This document shows, in pieces, positions 7,739 through 15,582 of a DNA stretch of 28,492 nt. Origin of the DNA: an uncultured Eubacteriales bacterium (GTDB lineage: Bacteria; Bacillota; Clostridia; Christensenellales; Borkfalkiaceae); assembly GCA_900547645.1 (NCBI GenBank), contig URHP01000013.1:1-28492 (forward strand), given 5' to 3'. Made by a program: the position numbers and the translations under genes. The stretch's first letter is position 1. Every line of letters begins with the position of its first letter. The notes under the pieces were generated by a model. The model was not told where the DNA came from. It saw only the letters and a list, made by a program, of their open reading frames with translations, and ran no database searches.

Positions 7739-9097
7739 TCAGACGACCGTCTTTACACTGATCGAATCGACGGTAAAGGACGTGAGCGCCTTTCCCGTTC
7801 CGATCGCGCACTCAAACGTATCGGGATTGCCGATATTCTTATTCCGGAAATCAAATTCGCCCAGGTATACGTCCTCGCCGAGCGCGACCTGTTCCCCGCC
7901 CGAACTCTTTCGGTATGTTTCACCGGACAAATAAAGTTTGGTCTTTTGCACACTGAAATCGCAGACTGCGCGCAGTGTGTAGAATGCGTTATCCACGAGA
8001 TAAACATATCCGCCGTCATATTCCACCTCTTCCCATTTGGAACCGGTGTGATAGCGCAGGCAGCCCGATTCGACCGCGAACGTGACTACATATGCACCTG
8101 TTCCGCTCAAACGGGAAGTCTTCAGGAACAGGACGTTTGCAAAGGTATTCGCCGCAGACGAATTGTTGGAGAAGCGCACCTGCGCTTCGATGACGCCCTC
8201 CATATCCTGTTCAAACTTTTTGCTGACAGAAACCGTGCCGGAAGTGGGCGTGGACAGCGTGACGCTTCCCGCAGTCGAGAAGTCCGCACTGCCGCCGTTC
8301 GTCTGCGACGTCTGAATATCGCTCGGGCACGTCGTTCCGTCAAATCCGTTGGTATAGTCGAACGTTACGGGATCGACAAAATCGCTTTCCACCGCTTCCC
8401 GCACGCGGATATACTGATAACTCACATCCGCCCATGCCGTCTGCGAACCGAAGCGCAGATAGCGGACGGCATCCGCTTCCGAAGTCACCTCTCTGCGGAA
8501 CGGGATCCCGGTCTGCGTCTCGCCGTCCACGGTGAGCTGATAGACGCCCGCATCGATGTCGAGCACCATGCGCACGTCGTGCCATGCGCCCGTTTCGCAA
8601 GTGAGCTGCGTCGCATTCCAGCCCGAGCCGCTGTTGTTCTTGAAATAGCCCTTTTCAATGGCGACGTTGGTGACGACGCTGCTCGTCGCATAGAAGTCCT
8701 CCGTTCCCTCGCGGAAAAAGAACAGCGCGTTTGCAAAGGGAAGACTGTCCGTGCGCATCTTTGTTTCCACCGTGATCTGTCCCTGAAGGGGTTTGCCGAA
8801 ATCATAGGTGAAAAAGACGTGATCGTTCGAACCGCCGTTGATGACGGTCATGCGCAGCGCGCCCTCTTCCAGCTCCGCGCGGCTGAAGCCGACGACGGTC
8901 TGATCGAACGCATCGGGGATCGCGTCGACCTGCGAAAAGTCTGCATTCAGCAGCCATTCCGTCTGCGTGTCTGTCTCTGCAAAAACCGTGTCCCGCGCCG
9001 TGTTTTGTGCGAATATCCCGCTGCAGGGCGCAAGAAGCGCCGTCGCGCAGACCGCTGCCGCCGCAAGATAAGATGCTTTTTTCATTGCCGTTTTCAT
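7739..9097 (-). CDS. Secreted protein with two laminin-G-like modules
   Basis: 452 aa. The N-terminus is a Sec signal peptide (KK followed by an Ala/Leu-rich core) with a likely cleavage near GIFA-QN (about residue 30). Unlike its neighbours it lacks a clear lipobox, although a Cys occurs at 25. Two modules of about 190 aa (47-234 and 246-450) are related to those in the next gene, sharing FANALFF (121-127), NNSGSGWN (154-161), WHDVRMVLD (172-180) and YQYIRV (227-232). ATG 9097 is supported by AGGGGGC a few bases upstream; the internal Met5 is the alternative. The gene starts 11 nt after the esterase gene stops, with its ribosome site touching that stop. It has no catalytic motif and is probably a released or loosely held glycan-binding protein of the same system. 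Confidence 0.82.
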   Translation of the reverse strand: MKTAMKKASYLAAAAVCATALLAPCSGIFAQNTARDTVFAETDTQTEWLLNADFSQVDAIPDAFDQTVVGFSRAELEEGALRMTVINGGSNDHVFFTYDFGKPLQGQITVETKMRTDSLPFANALFFFREGTEDFYATSSVVTNVAIEKGYFKNNSGSGWNATQLTCETGAWHDVRMVLDIDAGVYQLTVDGETQTGIPFRREVTSEADAVRYLRFGSQTAWADVSYQYIRVREAVESDFVDPVTFDYTNGFDGTTCPSDIQTSQTNGGSADFSTAGSVTLSTPTSGTVSVSKKFEQDMEGVIEAQVRFSNNSSAANTFANVLFLKTSRLSGTGAYVVTFAVESGCLRYHTGSKWEEVEYDGGYVYLVDNAFYTLRAVCDFSVQKTKLYLSGETYRKSSGGEQVALGEDVYLGEFDFRNKNIGNPDTFECAIGTGKALTSFTVDSISVKTVV

Positions 9098-9108
9098 ATC
9101 CGCCCCCT

Positions 9109-12006
9109 TTACGCTTCGTTCGCCTTGCGTACTTCGTCTACAATGAGCTGTGAGAAGATCTCATACGCTTGCTCGCTGGGGTGCAGATTGTCGCTGCGGA
9201 ACCCGCCGTTCTGAAGCGTACCCTTGACTTCTTCCAGCTTGGATGCATAGTCGATATAGTAGAGCCCCTGCGTTCTGTCGATATATTCCTTGACGGTCGC
9301 ATTGGAAGCGTCGTACTCGCTCCACTTGCTCGTGTTGCTCTTGTTGTGGCAGATCGAAACGTAGAAGATCTTCGCATCGGGGAACATTTCATGGATGGAT
9401 TCCAGCAATGCGACGATGCTTTCGCCGACCTTTTCGCCCGTCCCGCGGTTGCGGTTGATGTCGTTCACGCCGATATGCACCACGATGTTCTTGGGATTGT
9501 AGAGACGGAATTCACTGACTCTTCCCGTCCAGTTGCTGACCTCCGATCCGGAGACGCCGATCGTCAGGGCGCCGATGTCGCTCATCTGGGAATCGAACTG
9601 CGTCCAATAGGTCTTGCTGGTGTAGGAATCGCCGAAGACGAGCGTTTCCACGCCCTCGACGAGCAGATTGTCCGCATGCACCGCATAGGCGTATTTTGCG
9701 CCGACGCCGCCGAACGACAGTTCGTACGCGCCCGCCTGCGCAACCGTAAATTCGCCGCAGTTCACCCATGCGCCGCCCGTCGCCTGCACCCGTTCGGTCG
9801 TCCCGCCGAGCGTGAGCGACAGCTCGCCCGAATCTTTTGCAAGCGCGTAGACGGTGTACGTCCCCGTCTTTGCGAAAGTCACGGATGCGGAGCGATCGAG
9901 TTCCGCAAACGCATATCCGCCCTGTTCTGCAAATTCCGCATCCTCCCCGACGGAAAGACGGGGGCTGACTGCGGGATCGTTTGCCCCCACGCAGTCGGCA
10001 TCGGACTTCGAAAGATAGATCGTGTGCATCGCCGCGCCCGATTCACGCGCATACACGGTGATCGTATGCACGCCGGGCGTCGTCACTTCCAGCTTCCAGT
10101 TCGTGAAATTGACCGACCAGCGGTGGCTGCCCGAACTGCTGACCGTCTGCGCAAGTTCGACGATCGGTCCGTTATCGACAGAGATCGCCGCGGAATCGGA
10201 CTGCATATCCGCAAAACTCGAATACAGATAGACGTAATAGGTCCCCGTCGTATTGAACTCCACCCGATAGGTGAGCTTGGGCGCGACGTCATAATCGTCC
10301 CCCCAATCCAGCTCGTCGTCGGGCATGATCTGCACGCCCCTGCCGTTGGTGCTGCGCTCCCAATAGTACTGCGTCGTGCTGTCGGGATGCGTTCCGTTTT
10401 CATAGCTGCAGGCAGCGCTCTGCTCGAACGCAGAATAGAGGTCGATGCAGACGGTCCCGTTCACTTCAACGTAAGCGCCCTGTTCGACAACGGGCATACG
10501 GTCGGATTCCTCCAGCGCCACGCCCTTTTCGAACGATTCATCCGCCGACATGGACAGGACGATCTGATTGAGCACAAGCCCGTCCTCCCTGCCGCAGATC
10601 GTGAGGGTATGTTCGCCCGCCTCGGCGATCTCGAACTTCCAGCTCTTATCGCTCTGCCACAGTCCGGGTTCATAGGAAGGAGGTGCGCAGTCGATGAGCG
10701 CGCCGCCGTCCACGCACGCCATATAGGAATTGCCGCCCGTATCGGGATGGCTGGTCAGGCAATACAGGTAGTATGTGCCGGGCGTATCGATATAAAATTG
10801 GAAATTGAGCTGCGGCGCGTTCAGATAGCCCGTACCCGTGTTCCACTGCTTGCCGTTGTCGGGAAGCAACCTTACGCCCCAGAGCGCCCCGCCCGTGAGT
10901 TCCCAGGAGTAAAGCGCGCCGTCCTTATAATAGGAAGACGCCGCCGCATAGACGGAGTTTTCCAACGCCGCCACCGCAGGAATGACGACCCTGCCGCCTG
11001 CAGCCTTCCATGCGCCGCCCTCTTTGAGCTCCAGATCGTCGAGCGGAAAGTAGTGCGTGCAGACGGGATCTTCGCCCGTCTTTACAAAGGACGCCATGTT
11101 CGCGCCGGCGTCTTCGCCCAGAATTTCATAGCCCGCCTGCGTAAAGTGGAACTCGTCCTTCATCATGCCGTATTCGTACAGATCGATCGTACGCACGCTG
11201 ATCACGGCGGCGAGGTCGCTGCCCTCGCAGTAATCGATCTGCGCCTGACGGATGACCTCGTAACGGTCCTGCCGCGCGGCATTCGAGCCGTTGTAAGTGC
11301 CGATGGGAATGACGAAGCACTGCTCTACGCCCGCATCGTCATGGAATGCCTGGAAGATTTTGTCGAGCGTCTTGGTATAGCGCTCCGCCGTGACGCCGTT
11401 GTCGCCGTCCGTTTCGCCCTGCAGCCACACAAGATAGGTATGGCGCACCGAATAATCCTCGCTCCCGTCGAGCCAGGTCTTTGCCGCGCCGAGGCGGGAA
11501 CAGGCGTCCTCATAGGCGGGACGGTTGGTATCCCAGAAGTTGATGCCCGTACCGCCCTGCGCGCAGGAGACCGCGACGATGGGCGTCTGCGTCTGCGCAT
11601 AATAACTTTCGCAGAACGCAGAAACGAGCGATCCCGACTTCTTGCTTTCGGAAACGCCGCTTTCAGAATTATTTTCCGTCGCCCCGAACGGTTCGGTCAG
11701 GGGATAGAGTTTTGTGGGATCGCTGATCGCGCGGAACTCGAAAGCGTGCCCCTCAGCAACGACGGTCGCATCCGCAGCGTCTCCCCTTCCCGCCATGTTC
11801 GACTGTCCGATGAACAGCACGAGATCGACCTGCGTCTTTTCGGGATCTGTGGGATCCCCGCCGCCCGGGTTATCGGGATCTTCGGTACCGGGCTGATCGC
11901 CCGTGCCCGGATCATCGCCCGGCGTCTGCGTGCATCCGACAAAGATCGCCGCAGTCAATACGAGCAAAAATGCAAGAACTGCAACCCAACGAAATTTCGT
12001 TCTCAT
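9109..12006 (-). CDS. Dual-domain carbohydrate esterase lipoprotein (SASA/CE6-like plus SGNH/GDSL)
   Basis: 965 aa from ATG 12006, which follows GAGGAAAAATCGG and gives an ideal lipoprotein signal (lipobox FVGC, Cys25). The 998-aa version starting at 12105 would put 33 extra residues before it, across the promoter. Residues 58-310 are a SASA/CE6-type acetyl-esterase domain with the nucleophile motif FIGQSNMAG (Ser69), WLQGETDG (194-201), and the DEFHFTQAGY block carrying Asp284 and His287. Two beta-sandwich binding domains follow (about 320-487 and 505-667), then a beta domain (about 690-785). A second SGNH hydrolase (787-960) has FGDSY (Ser794), HIGVND (844-849) and SDNLHPS (Asp939, His942). 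The protein probably removes acetyl or other acyl groups from decorated xylan beside the GH115 enzyme. Which bond each domain cuts is not visible. Confidence 0.9.
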   Translation of the reverse strand: MRTKFRWVAVLAFLLVLTAAIFVGCTQTPGDDPGTGDQPGTEDPDNPGGGDPTDPEKTQVDLVLFIGQSNMAGRGDAADATVVAEGHAFEFRAISDPTKLYPLTEPFGATENNSESGVSESKKSGSLVSAFCESYYAQTQTPIVAVSCAQGGTGINFWDTNRPAYEDACSRLGAAKTWLDGSEDYSVRHTYLVWLQGETDGDNGVTAERYTKTLDKIFQAFHDDAGVEQCFVIPIGTYNGSNAARQDRYEVIRQAQIDYCEGSDLAAVISVRTIDLYEYGMMKDEFHFTQAGYEILGEDAGANMASFVKTGEDPVCTHYFPLDDLELKEGGAWKAAGGRVVIPAVAALENSVYAAASSYYKDGALYSWELTGGALWGVRLLPDNGKQWNTGTGYLNAPQLNFQFYIDTPGTYYLYCLTSHPDTGGNSYMACVDGGALIDCAPPSYEPGLWQSDKSWKFEIAEAGEHTLTICGREDGLVLNQIVLSMSADESFEKGVALEESDRMPVVEQGAYVEVNGTVCIDLYSAFEQSAACSYENGTHPDSTTQYYWERSTNGRGVQIMPDDELDWGDDYDVAPKLTYRVEFNTTGTYYVYLYSSFADMQSDSAAISVDNGPIVELAQTVSSSGSHRWSVNFTNWKLEVTTPGVHTITVYARESGAAMHTIYLSKSDADCVGANDPAVSPRLSVGEDAEFAEQGGYAFAELDRSASVTFAKTGTYTVYALAKDSGELSLTLGGTTERVQATGGAWVNCGEFTVAQAGAYELSFGGVGAKYAYAVHADNLLVEGVETLVFGDSYTSKTYWTQFDSQMSDIGALTIGVSGSEVSNWTGRVSEFRLYNPKNIVVHIGVNDINRNRGTGEKVGESIVALLESIHEMFPDAKIFYVSICHNKSNTSKWSEYDASNATVKEYIDRTQGLYYIDYASKLEEVKGTLQNGGFRSDNLHPSEQAYEIFSQLIVDEVRKANEA

Positions 12007-12048
12007 CCGATTTTTCCTCTTTGCTCCCATTTTGATGAATCTATCCAA

Positions 12049-12077
12049 ATTATAATCCATGCAAATATGCAAATCAA
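12049..12077 (-). promoter_or_regulatory. Promoter of the five-gene side-chain operon
   Basis: Minus-strand -35 TTGATT (12072-12077), 17-bp spacer and -10 TATAAT (12049-12054), placed about 43 bp before ATG 12006. The spacer and -35 contain two TTTGCAT copies 8 bp apart, which could be part of an operator. Confidence 0.75.
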
Positions 12078-12080
12078 TTG

Positions 12081-12106
12081 CTATTCTAATCGGAATAGTT
12101 TGCAAA
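12081..12106. promoter_or_regulatory. Inverted repeats just upstream of the operon -35, candidate operator
   Basis: CTATTC (12081-12086) and GAATAG (12093-12098) form a perfect inverted repeat with a 6-bp centre, starting 4 bp beyond the -35 box. A further palindrome TTTGCAAA lies at 12099-12106 and echoes the TTTGCAT repeats inside the promoter. The position suits an activator site. The binding protein is unknown; either AraC-family regulator nearby is a candidate. Confidence 0.35.
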
Positions 12107-12134
12107 TCCGCGCATTGCCTTTGTGATTTTCTGT

Positions 12135-12163
12135 CAAAAAACGGGAGACGTTTCCGTCTCCCG
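12135..12163 (-). terminator. Second (distal) terminator after the SGNH lipoprotein gene
   Basis: Stem CGGGAGACG (12142-12150) / CGTCTCCCG (12155-12163) with a TTTC loop. On the minus strand it is followed by TTTTTTG (12135-12141). It lies directly after the hairpin at 12174-12200, forming a tandem pair that insulates the next operon. Confidence 0.75.
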
Positions 12164-12164
12164 C

Positions 12165-12200
12165 AAAAATTAAGCCCGTGCCGCCAGAAGCGGCACGGGC
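12165..12200 (-). terminator. Proximal terminator of the SGNH lipoprotein gene; hairpin identical to the one at 16440-16466
   Basis: Arms GCCCGTGCCGC (12174-12184) and GCGGCACGGGC (12190-12200) around a CAGAA loop. On the minus strand the stem is followed by TTAATTTTT (12165-12173). The gene it terminates stops at 12213. The whole 27-nt hairpin recurs without a mismatch at 16440-16466. Confidence 0.8.
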
Positions 12201-12212
12201 ATCAAAATCTAT

Positions 12213-15200
12213 CTATGCTTCCAATCCGAGTGCTTCACGGATGCGCTTGGCAAAAACCGCGTACCCTTTGCTGTTGAGATGCGTATTATCGGCATCCCAA
12301 AGGCTTTGAGCGGGACTTCCGTCCGGACACAATGTATCAAACAAATCGATCACGGTAAAATGCTCATCCGTTTCGGCATATTTCGCGATCATAGAAGAAA
12401 GCTCTTCTGCACGCGCCCATACCGTCTGATTATTATATAACGTGGGTGAAGGCATGATATTGACATAATATACTTCGATTTCGGGAAAATCCGCTCGCAC
12501 CCTGCGCATAAACGCTTCAAAACGCGCATACGTCTCCTCCGCATCCGTCCCGTTATAAACGTCATTACTTCCACAATACAAAATCAGACGACTCGGCGCA
12601 AACGGTTTGACAAGTTGATCGTAAAAGCTCAGCCAATCCAGCCAGGTGGTCGCGCCGATGCCGACATTGATCACGTCCGGAGAACCGTCGCCGTCCGCAT
12701 CCGGAAGCCCTGTAAGGTCGTCCAAATACCCCTTCACGGCGATCCCGTCGGAATCAATTCGGGTGGATCTCCAGAAATCAAGTGTAGATGCCCCCACAAG
12801 CAACGTCTGCCCGGTCGCCGCACCTGCATACTGCTGCGCATACGCATCCGCGCGCGACTGATACGGCGAACGGTAGACGTATTCCTCCAATGTACCGACA
12901 AACTCCTCTACCTCGGCGGGATCCATATTCACGACAACGTCTTTGACGCGGATGACGCACCGTTGTCCGCCCAGGAAAACACGGAATTCTCCCTGCACTT
13001 CGTATTCAAACAAAATCTGCCCATCCATGAAATATATGATCTTACCGCCATAGACTGCCACACCGAAATCGATCTCCCGCGGGACGCCTGAAGCCACAAG
13101 CTTCCAATCAAAATAGGAACCGTCTGAAGCGATCCGTTGCGTAAAGATCTGATAACTCCCGCTCTTCAGATACTCTAAAAAGAAACTGACACCCTCATCA
13201 TTGTTGTCGATGAGCATGATCTCGCCCTGTCCCCACTCCTGCGGATCAAGAATTCCAAGGCGCAACGTGACATAAAACACATCCGAACAGAGCGTCCCAT
13301 CCCCCTCGCGCAGCGCAGCGTTGGCATATGCCGTGTTCCGTTTGACAAACGAAAGACCGGCATTTTCCGTAAAGACCTGATTTTCGACAAACGGATGAGC
13401 CGTTGGTTCTGCTTTTTCATTTTCCGCACGGATCTGTTCGACCTCCAAAGGATCCGTCGTCATATACAAGTCAGAATACGTAATGTCAACATTTTGAATG
13501 ACTTCCATAATCGCATTGGCAACACCCCAATCTGTTTCATAGCGGCACATCAACTTGTTTTCCACATATAGCATCACAGTACCGCTGTCATATAAAAACG
13601 CAAATTCCGCCGTCCAATCATAAGAATCCGTGAGTGCCGCCATATCCGTACAGAGCGTATTGTTTGCAGGATCGCCGATGCCGTTGTTGCGCGTACGGTA
13701 ATAGCAGCTGTTGTTTCCCTCACGTCTGTTGAGCGTAAAACGGGACCAGTTGTTGTTATCGACATAACACATAAATCCGATATGCCCACTCCTTCCTGCA
13801 ACCGTAATTGCGCGAAGCGTGCCGGTAACTGCCCACGAGTACCCCGCCAAAGGATTCCCGTTATGATAAAAGGATACCATCGGCCCCCCTGACGTTTTTC
13901 CGCTCATGTCCACGCGGACTGTACCGTTTTCCAAATCCTGAATGCACTTTTCGAGCGAGTTGGTAGCACCGATCGTATTTCCCACAAGGGCATCCCGGTA
14001 ATCTGCAGTGGCCTCCCGGTAAAGCGCCCTTGCGCTCTCACCGCGCACGATCTCGATCTCAGAAATTTTTGCCTGAAGCGCATACGGGCTGTTCATAACC
14101 ACAAATTCAGAATGTTCCAATCCATCAAGCGCCCTGTGATAGACAATATGATCATTCCAAAGCATCGCTACGTCATTTCCGCTGACGATCATCCCGATAC
14201 GAAATATTCCGTCTTCGACGGATGCATCGGACACAACCTCTGTGTAATTAAGAAAATTGCCGTCATCGCGGTAATCGGTAAACACACAGAATTTTGTATC
14301 GCTCTCTGCCCGTATAACCAGTCGAATCAGCTTATTCCACCTTGCGAATACCGACAGACCAAATTCACCGCCCGATACCATGTCTGCGATTTGCATCTCA
14401 AACGTAACGGCATAATCGCCGCTCAGCGGTTCGCCCTCCGCATACAGCGCCGCACTCGAATTATAAAGATCGGTAACGTATGCCGCTGACTGCGTGTCCC
14501 AACAGATAAAGTCCGGATCACCGAGCGAACCGCCGTAATATGTTCCGAATAACTCCTCCACTTCCACGCAGAGTAAAAATGTGTCCTGTGTACCATCCTC
14601 GGCGGTGACGGAAAAAGCGATCCTGCTGTTTTCACGGTCAAATACAGCGGTATACCCCGCACCATCGGCAAGCTCCGCATCAATCAGTTCCTTCAATTGC
14701 TCCGAAGCCGCAATCTCTCTCCATTGGTCGGCAGTGACGGTGCATATCCCGTCGGAAACCGTACTCCCCGCAATGGAATGAACCGTCATGGAAGTGTCAT
14801 CCGAAAGCACATTGACTTGAATGCGAATCTCTTGCACTGACATATCCTGTGCGGTCGCCGTAAAGATTACCTGCCTTGACACCTTGTCCAATACGACCGT
14901 TGTCTGCGCGCTTTCCGCCGCCGAATATTCACACAGTACCGCAACATCGGTCGCATTGCAAAGCGCTTGCCATGCTGCTGTTGAAAGCGCGACCGATCCG
15001 TTTTCCACGCGCCCGCCGCAGACCGAACGCACCGCGAGATCGGTTGCCGATGAGAGCACGCTGACCGCGATCCGTGTTACAGATGGCTGTACTCCCTCCG
15101 CGCTTCCCGTAAAGAAGATCGTCCGCGTTTCCCGATCCACCGATACCGTGACGGAAAACCCCTCCGCAACGCTGTAACGGCACAGACCGGCCGCATCGTC

Positions 15201-15461
15201 CGCCTCGGAAAGCGCAACCCAATCCGCCTCTTTCAGAGTCACGTTTCCATTTTCCGGTTCTGTGCCGCAGATCGTATATACCGTAATGCAAGGATCAACG
15301 GGCGCCAACGGCGTCTCACCCGAATCCGGTTCACTCACGGAAGGCTGCCCGGAATCGGGCCGCTGCGTATCCGCTGGCGAACAAGCCGTAAATATACCGA
15401 ATGCTGCGGCAAACAAACACATTGCCGCAAGCGCCAACTTGAACTTGCGTTTTGAGTTCAT
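12213..15461 (-). CDS. Large SGNH-hydrolase lipoprotein with repeated N-terminal and laminin-G-like domains
   Basis: 1082 aa from ATG 15461, chosen because AAGGAGGTG lies 7 nt upstream and a lipoprotein signal follows (lipobox FTAC, Cys27); longer in-frame starts would run through the promoter. Three repeats of about 80 aa (57-137, 140-220, 223-301) share the pattern NG-x-V-T-L/V-x3-W and (V/F)DR-x-I-F-F-T-A. Three sandwich modules follow (about 325-475, 500-670, 690-855). The C-terminal SGNH domain (884-1080) shows LLVGAST (nucleophile Ser892), GIGATTW (934-940), YCGSND (962-967) and DADNTHLNSKGY (Asp1058, His1061). The catalytic set is complete. The likely role is a surface carbohydrate acyl-esterase; the substrate is unknown. 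The DNA is AT-richer than the flanking operon. It is divergent from an AraC-type regulator that probably controls it. Confidence 0.88.
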   Translation of the reverse strand: MNSKRKFKLALAAMCLFAAAFGIFTACSPADTQRPDSGQPSVSEPDSGETPLAPVDPCITVYTICGTEPENGNVTLKEADWVALSEADDAAGLCRYSVAEGFSVTVSVDRETRTIFFTGSAEGVQPSVTRIAVSVLSSATDLAVRSVCGGRVENGSVALSTAAWQALCNATDVAVLCEYSAAESAQTTVVLDKVSRQVIFTATAQDMSVQEIRIQVNVLSDDTSMTVHSIAGSTVSDGICTVTADQWREIAASEQLKELIDAELADGAGYTAVFDRENSRIAFSVTAEDGTQDTFLLCVEVEELFGTYYGGSLGDPDFICWDTQSAAYVTDLYNSSAALYAEGEPLSGDYAVTFEMQIADMVSGGEFGLSVFARWNKLIRLVIRAESDTKFCVFTDYRDDGNFLNYTEVVSDASVEDGIFRIGMIVSGNDVAMLWNDHIVYHRALDGLEHSEFVVMNSPYALQAKISEIEIVRGESARALYREATADYRDALVGNTIGATNSLEKCIQDLENGTVRVDMSGKTSGGPMVSFYHNGNPLAGYSWAVTGTLRAITVAGRSGHIGFMCYVDNNNWSRFTLNRREGNNSCYYRTRNNGIGDPANNTLCTDMAALTDSYDWTAEFAFLYDSGTVMLYVENKLMCRYETDWGVANAIMEVIQNVDITYSDLYMTTDPLEVEQIRAENEKAEPTAHPFVENQVFTENAGLSFVKRNTAYANAALREGDGTLCSDVFYVTLRLGILDPQEWGQGEIMLIDNNDEGVSFFLEYLKSGSYQIFTQRIASDGSYFDWKLVASGVPREIDFGVAVYGGKIIYFMDGQILFEYEVQGEFRVFLGGQRCVIRVKDVVVNMDPAEVEEFVGTLEEYVYRSPYQSRADAYAQQYAGAATGQTLLVGASTLDFWRSTRIDSDGIAVKGYLDDLTGLPDADGDGSPDVINVGIGATTWLDWLSFYDQLVKPFAPSRLILYCGSNDVYNGTDAEETYARFEAFMRRVRADFPEIEVYYVNIMPSPTLYNNQTVWARAEELSSMIAKYAETDEHFTVIDLFDTLCPDGSPAQSLWDADNTHLNSKGYAVFAKRIREALGLEA

Positions 15462-15480
15462 CTTTTGCACCTCCTTACGG

Positions 15481-15509
15481 TTGACCTTTGATCTTACCTG
15501 GATTATAAT
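15481..15509 (+). promoter_or_regulatory. Promoter of the AraC-family regulator gene
   Basis: Plus-strand -35 TTGACC (15481-15486), 17-bp spacer and consensus -10 TATAAT (15504-15509), about 73 bp before ATG 15583. Its -10 overlaps the -10 of the opposite promoter (15502-15507). Confidence 0.75.
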
Positions 15510-15530
15510 ATAAGAAAAACTATAATTCAA
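15502..15530 (-). promoter_or_regulatory. Promoter of the SGNH lipoprotein gene
   Basis: Minus-strand -35 TTGAAT (15525-15530), 17-bp spacer and -10 TATAAT (15502-15507), about 40 bp before ATG 15461. The -10 box shares four base pairs with the oppositely directed -10 of the regulator gene, so polymerase cannot occupy both. Confidence 0.75.
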
Positions 15531-15540
15531 TGCAATAATG

Positions 15541-15570
15541 AAACGAAGTATCATAAAATTCAAACGAAAT
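15541..15570. promoter_or_regulatory. Direct repeat with 21-bp period, candidate AraC-type operator
   Basis: AAACGAA occurs at 15541-15547 and 15562-15568, and the match extends to AAACGAAxTA in both copies. The start-to-start distance of 21 bp (two helical turns) is typical of AraC-family half-sites. It sits 10 bp upstream of the -35 for the SGNH lipoprotein gene and within the 5' leader of the regulator's own gene. This fits activation of the former and self-control of the latter. Function is inferred. Confidence 0.5.
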
Positions 15571-15582
15571 AAGGAGTCCCCC

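Noticed and set aside
12007..12105. Longer start for the dual esterase (33 more residues)
   Set aside because: It would place coding sequence over a good promoter and bury the lipoprotein signal; ATG 12006 has its own ribosome site.
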